Below are positions 61,538 through 64,000 of a stretch of 64,000 nucleotides of DNA, one piece after another. Positions within the stretch are counted from its first letter, which is position 1. Each line of letters starts with the position of its first letter. The stretch comes from Verrucomicrobiaceae bacterium (lineage in GTDB: Bacteria > Verrucomicrobiota > Verrucomicrobiia > Verrucomicrobiales > Verrucomicrobiaceae): positions 23,008 through 87,007 of the forward strand of contig JAIBCL010000025.1 in NCBI GenBank assembly GCA_019694165.1, read 5' to 3'. Both the position numbers and the translations under genes were made by a program. The notes under the pieces are model-generated. The model did no database searches. It was not told where the DNA came from and saw only the letters and a program-made list of their open reading frames with translations.

Positions 61538-62485
61538 TCACGGGATCACGTCAGACTGCGTAATGCTGCGGAAGACCTCGTCGAGCTTCCCTTCGTCCTG
61601 GTGCAGTTCCTCGAGCTGCCAGTTCTTCGCCGCGGCGAGCGACGCCACCTCACGGGCGACGTCGGCCATCTTCCGGCCCTTCGTGACGAGCACGCGGCCC
61701 GTGAACTGATCATCCGACGAGGCGCCCGGCTCGATCTGATGCACGCCGCTGATCTTCTCGATTTCCGCCCGGATCACACTGCCCGCCGCTCCGCGGACGC
61801 CCACGCGCACGGCCATGTTGCCGCGCTGCTTGAGATCGTTTGGCGTGCCATCAGCCACCACCTTGCCGCGGTCGATGATGATCGCGCGCGAACACGCTGC
61901 TTCCACTTCTTCAAGAATGTGGGTGGAGAAGACGATGGCCTTGTTCTGACCCATGCGCTTGATGAGATTGCGCACCTCGTGCTTCTGATTCGGGTCCAGG
62001 CCGTCTGTCGGCTCGTCGAGGATCAGCACGTCCGGATCATGGATGATTGATTGCGCGAAACACGTCCGGTGCTTGTAGCCTTTCGAGAGCGTGTCCACGC
62101 TCTGGTTTCGGACGCCTTCCAAAAAGCACGTCTCAAGCACACGGTCGATGGCCTTGCGTTTGTCCGCTCCCCGCAGTCCGCGAAGTTCCGCGCAGAATCC
62201 CAGGAAGCTGGCCACCGTCATGTCCGAGTACAGCGGAGCATTCTCCGGGAGGTAGCCTATGGACCGCTTCGCCTCCTCGGGACTTTCCAGCATGTCCACG
62301 CCGCCGACTTTGATAAGCCCCGCCGTAGGCCTGAAGTAGCCGGTGACCATGCGCATGGTCGTCGATTTGCCCGCACCGTTTGGCCCTAGGAAACCGAGCA
62401 CTTCACCTTTCTCCACCGAGAACGAGACGCCATCGACGGCGACCTTGTGTCCGAATTCTTTTCGCAAGTTTTCAACCTGGATCAT
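61538..62485 (-). CDS. ABC transporter ATP-binding protein (GldA/CcmA-like)
   Basis: 315 residues, first gene of the operon. Walker A GPNGAGKSTTM, Q-loop YLPENAPLYSDM, signature LSKGYKHRTCFAQSI (a variant of LSGGQ), Walker B DVLILDEPTDGLDP, switch FSTHILEEVE. The last 90 residues form the small domain common to this class. It energises the permease that follows. Confidence 0.94.
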   Translation of the reverse strand: MIQVENLRKEFGHKVAVDGVSFSVEKGEVLGFLGPNGAGKSTTMRMVTGYFRPTAGLIKVGGVDMLESPEEAKRSIGYLPENAPLYSDMTVASFLGFCAELRGLRGADKRKAIDRVLETCFLEGVRNQSVDTLSKGYKHRTCFAQSIIHDPDVLILDEPTDGLDPNQKHEVRNLIKRMGQNKAIVFSTHILEEVEAACSRAIIIDRGKVVADGTPNDLKQRGNMAVRVGVRGAAGSVIRAEIEKISGVHQIEPGASSDDQFTGRVLVTKGRKMADVAREVASLAAAKNWQLEELHQDEGKLDEVFRSITQSDVIP

Positions 62486-62781
62486 ATGTCACTGAATAGT
62501 TCTACTGGATGTCCCTCAACGTCACGGAAAGCATTTATTGTGTAACCACATGGTGAACGCCGTGAAAAAAATATGGCGGTTCGCTGGAGCCAGTCCAAAC
62601 GAGGCGGACTTGATTATTTAGCGGTTTCTTTTTTTCAACTCAAAAATTGCCGCCGGCCAAATCCATCAAGTGGCGCACCTTCACGCATCGTCGCCGCGCA
62701 AGCTGCCAAAGCGAGGTCCCTGTTCCCGTTCGCTTCCTCAGCATATCCTCAAATCCACTTTGGCCGCCTTCGCCGGGAAAA
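62486..62781. other. AT-rich intergenic region upstream of the Gld-like operon
   Basis: 296 bases between the ATPase start and the tRNA 3' end. It is richer in A/T than most of the window, with T-runs and A-runs at about 62565-62572 and 62625-62636. A promoter for the ABC operon on the minus strand is expected here, but I cannot choose one. No open frame of note. Confidence 0.5.
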
Positions 62782-62856
62782 TGGTGCGCGGTACAGGGTT
62801 CGAACCTGTGACCCCCACCATGTCAAGGTGATGCTCTACCACTGAGCTAACCGCGC
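62782..62856 (-). tRNA. tRNA-Val (anticodon GAC)
   Basis: On the minus strand a full cloverleaf can be drawn: acceptor GCGCGGT/ACCGCGC, D-arm GCTC-AGTGGTA-GAGC, anticodon arm with a TTGACAT loop giving anticodon GAC, and a T-arm with GGTTCGAACC. The discriminator is A and CCA is encoded. A T-G wobble closes the anticodon stem. It serves valine GUC codons. It lies 56 bases after the prenyltransferase-repeat gene; no integrase is nearby. Confidence 0.95.
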
Positions 62857-62912
62857 GGGCCGGAGGCACTGGATACTCAAGCTTGCGCGCAGCGGCAACC
62901 GTTTTTTCCACA

Positions 62913-64000
62913 TCACTTGTCGAAGATCGAATCCTCCTCGCGGTCGGCGACCTTGAGGTAGCGGTAGTACACTTCGAGCTGCAACGTACAAAGCGCCTGA
63001 CGGTAGATCTCATCGGCGGCATCGCCGGCAGGCCAGTTGGCACGGCCGCGCTTGAATGCACCGTCAGGCCCCTGAGCCGAGAGAATCTGCGGCAGGAACA
63101 TCTCGTTGTAGAACTTCCAGTCGTCGCCACCCTGCTGGAAGAACGCCTGCGTGTAGTAGTACCAGCAGTAGAGATTGCAGTTCTTGTTCCAGTCCAGCGG
63201 CTCTGCGGTGAGAAAGTCACGCAGGAACTTGATGCCTTTGCCGATCTCCTTCTTCTTCACGCCTTTGCCCAGCGTTTGCAGACCGAGGATGCCGACGCCG
63301 CTAAGACTCCACTGGTTGTAGTGCGCGTCGCGGTTCGGCCCGCCAAAGCCGCCGTCCTTCGTCTGCTTCGTCAACAGGTAGTCGAGCGTCTTGTCGATGG
63401 ACTTGTGCAGGCCATTGATCTTCAGGCCGGTGTTCTTGGCAGCCTTCAGTGCTTGGAACTGCCAGCCGACGACGGACAGATCCTCGCCTTTGCCTTCCGG
63501 GTTGTACACTATTTTCGTGCCTCCGTAGGTCCACGCCCCGTTTTCCTTCTGGTTCTCGATGATGACTTGCACGCCTTTCTCAAAGGCCTCGCGCATGCCC
63601 GGCAGCGATTTGCTCCCCAGACGCGCAAGCGTGTACATCTCCCCCAGCGCATAGGTGGCGATGCCGTGTTCATAAGTGCCGCCACCACCTTTGCCACCCT
63701 CCCAGCCGTCGGAGATGATGCCATGCGGATTCTTCTTCGACAGCTCGATGAGATACAAGATGCCCTTCATCACATTGTCGCCGTAGAATGGCGAGTCTGG
63801 CGTCTCGCAGCGGCCCAGATAGCAAAGCAGCGCGAGGCCGGTCATGGCCGCCTTGTTGCCTCGACCCCAGGAGCCGTCCTCGTTCTGCTTGGTCTTGAGC
63901 CACGCCAGCGACTTCGTCACCGCCGCCTCGCACTCCGGACGCCCGCCCGTCTGGCGCAGCTTCTCCAGGCGCTCAGAGGCCGAGCAGCGGCTGCGCATCG
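62913..64000 (-). CDS. Squalene-cyclase/prenyltransferase-repeat protein, 5' end cut by the window
   Basis: At least 361 residues of an alpha/alpha-barrel made of QW-like repeats: SLAWLKTKQNEDGSWG, VIIENQKENGAWTYG, LDYLLTKQTKDGGFGG, and ILSAQGPDGAFKRG. Each is followed by a helix with ALYTAL- or YALGEMY-like residues. Terpene-cyclase-like proteins of this kind are common in planctomycetes and verrucomicrobia and mostly uncharacterised. An ATG at 63998 is in frame, but related proteins carry an upstream region before SASERLEKLRQTGG, so the real start is likely outside the window. Confidence 0.85.
   Translation of the reverse strand, partial: MRSRCSASERLEKLRQTGGRPECEAAVTKSLAWLKTKQNEDGSWGRGNKAAMTGLALLCYLGRCETPDSPFYGDNVMKGILYLIELSKKNPHGIISDGWEGGKGGGGTYEHGIATYALGEMYTLARLGSKSLPGMREAFEKGVQVIIENQKENGAWTYGGTKIVYNPEGKGEDLSVVGWQFQALKAAKNTGLKINGLHKSIDKTLDYLLTKQTKDGGFGGPNRDAHYNQWSLSGVGILGLQTLGKGVKKKEIGKGIKFLRDFLTAEPLDWNKNCNLYCWYYYTQAFFQQGGDDWKFYNEMFLPQILSAQGPDGAFKRGRANWPAGDAADEIYRQALCTLQLEVYYRYLKVADREEDSIFDK

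Noticed and set aside
62782..62856. tRNA-Val as an integration site of a genomic island
   Set aside because: No integrase and no repeat of the tRNA 3' end was found in the window.

Overview
The window looks like chromosome from a GC-rich bacterium of the Planctomycetes-Verrucomicrobia-Chlamydiae group, most likely a Verrucomicrobiae member (Prosthecobacter-like). This rests on family content: a DUF1549/DUF1553 protein, a DUF1501 protein, a PQQ-type beta-propeller, long secreted repeat proteins with a verrucomicrobial-style C-terminus, a complete type II secretion (T2SS) operon and a Gld-type ABC system with a DUF4340 protein. Strong Shine-Dalgarno sequences are rare, and 4-base ATGA start/stop overlaps are common. 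No phage, plasmid or CRISPR module was seen. The assignment is inference; no 16S gene is present.

Layout. 1-9.9 kb (+ strand): secreted catabolic or surface genes: a sugar-phosphate isomerase/epimerase-like TIM barrel cut by the left edge, a PQQ-like propeller, a DUF1549/DUF1553 protein, a 14-repeat secreted protein and a DUF1501 protein. The gaps between them carry palindromic extragenic repeats and a MITE-like element. 10-11.5 kb (-): an esterase and a small protein resembling CTP-dependent riboflavin kinase (DUF120), with a second MITE copy upstream. 11.8-24.1 kb (-): T2SS operon transcribed gspE-F-G-H-I-J-K-L-M-(unknown)-gspD, preceded by an ABC ATPase/permease pair. Several gene junctions and prepilin leader regions of this operon carry imperfect tandem repeats, mostly in inverted pairs.

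26-32.5 kb (-): a secreted hydrolase, a cupin, a Uma2-family protein, and a two-gene unit of a gluzincin-like peptidase and a ComEC-like MBL-fold hydrolase. 32.6-40.1 kb: an MFS transporter, a GlgA/GlgM-type glycosyltransferase, a parallel beta-helix protein, the overlapping pair metF-ROK kinase, and an enolase-superfamily enzyme. 40.2-46.3 kb (-): a TIR-transmembrane protein, then an ECF sigma factor with an anti-sigma-like membrane protein and two paralogous PDZ proteins. 46.4-50.5 kb (-): DMT transporter, cobalamin adenosyltransferase, L,D-transpeptidase and polyprenyl-phosphate sugar transferase. 50.5-52.3 kb (+): aroD and a D,D-carboxypeptidase lipoprotein. 52.3-55.1 kb (-): a secreted EEP-family protein, tatA, a LysR regulator and a secreted unknown. 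55.3-56.8 kb (+): an orphan prepilin and an amidohydrolase. 56.8-62.5 kb (-): Gld-like ABC transporter, GldG-like protein and DUF4340 protein. 62.8 kb: tRNA-Val(GAC). The right edge cuts a squalene-cyclase/prenyltransferase-repeat protein.

The most interesting places are the peptidase/MBL-hydrolase pair, the repeats built into the T2SS prepilin leaders, the MITE pair, the sigma/PDZ locus with its charged His-rich segment, the TIR-membrane protein and the DUF120-like gene. All functions are assigned by reading motifs; no database search was possible.
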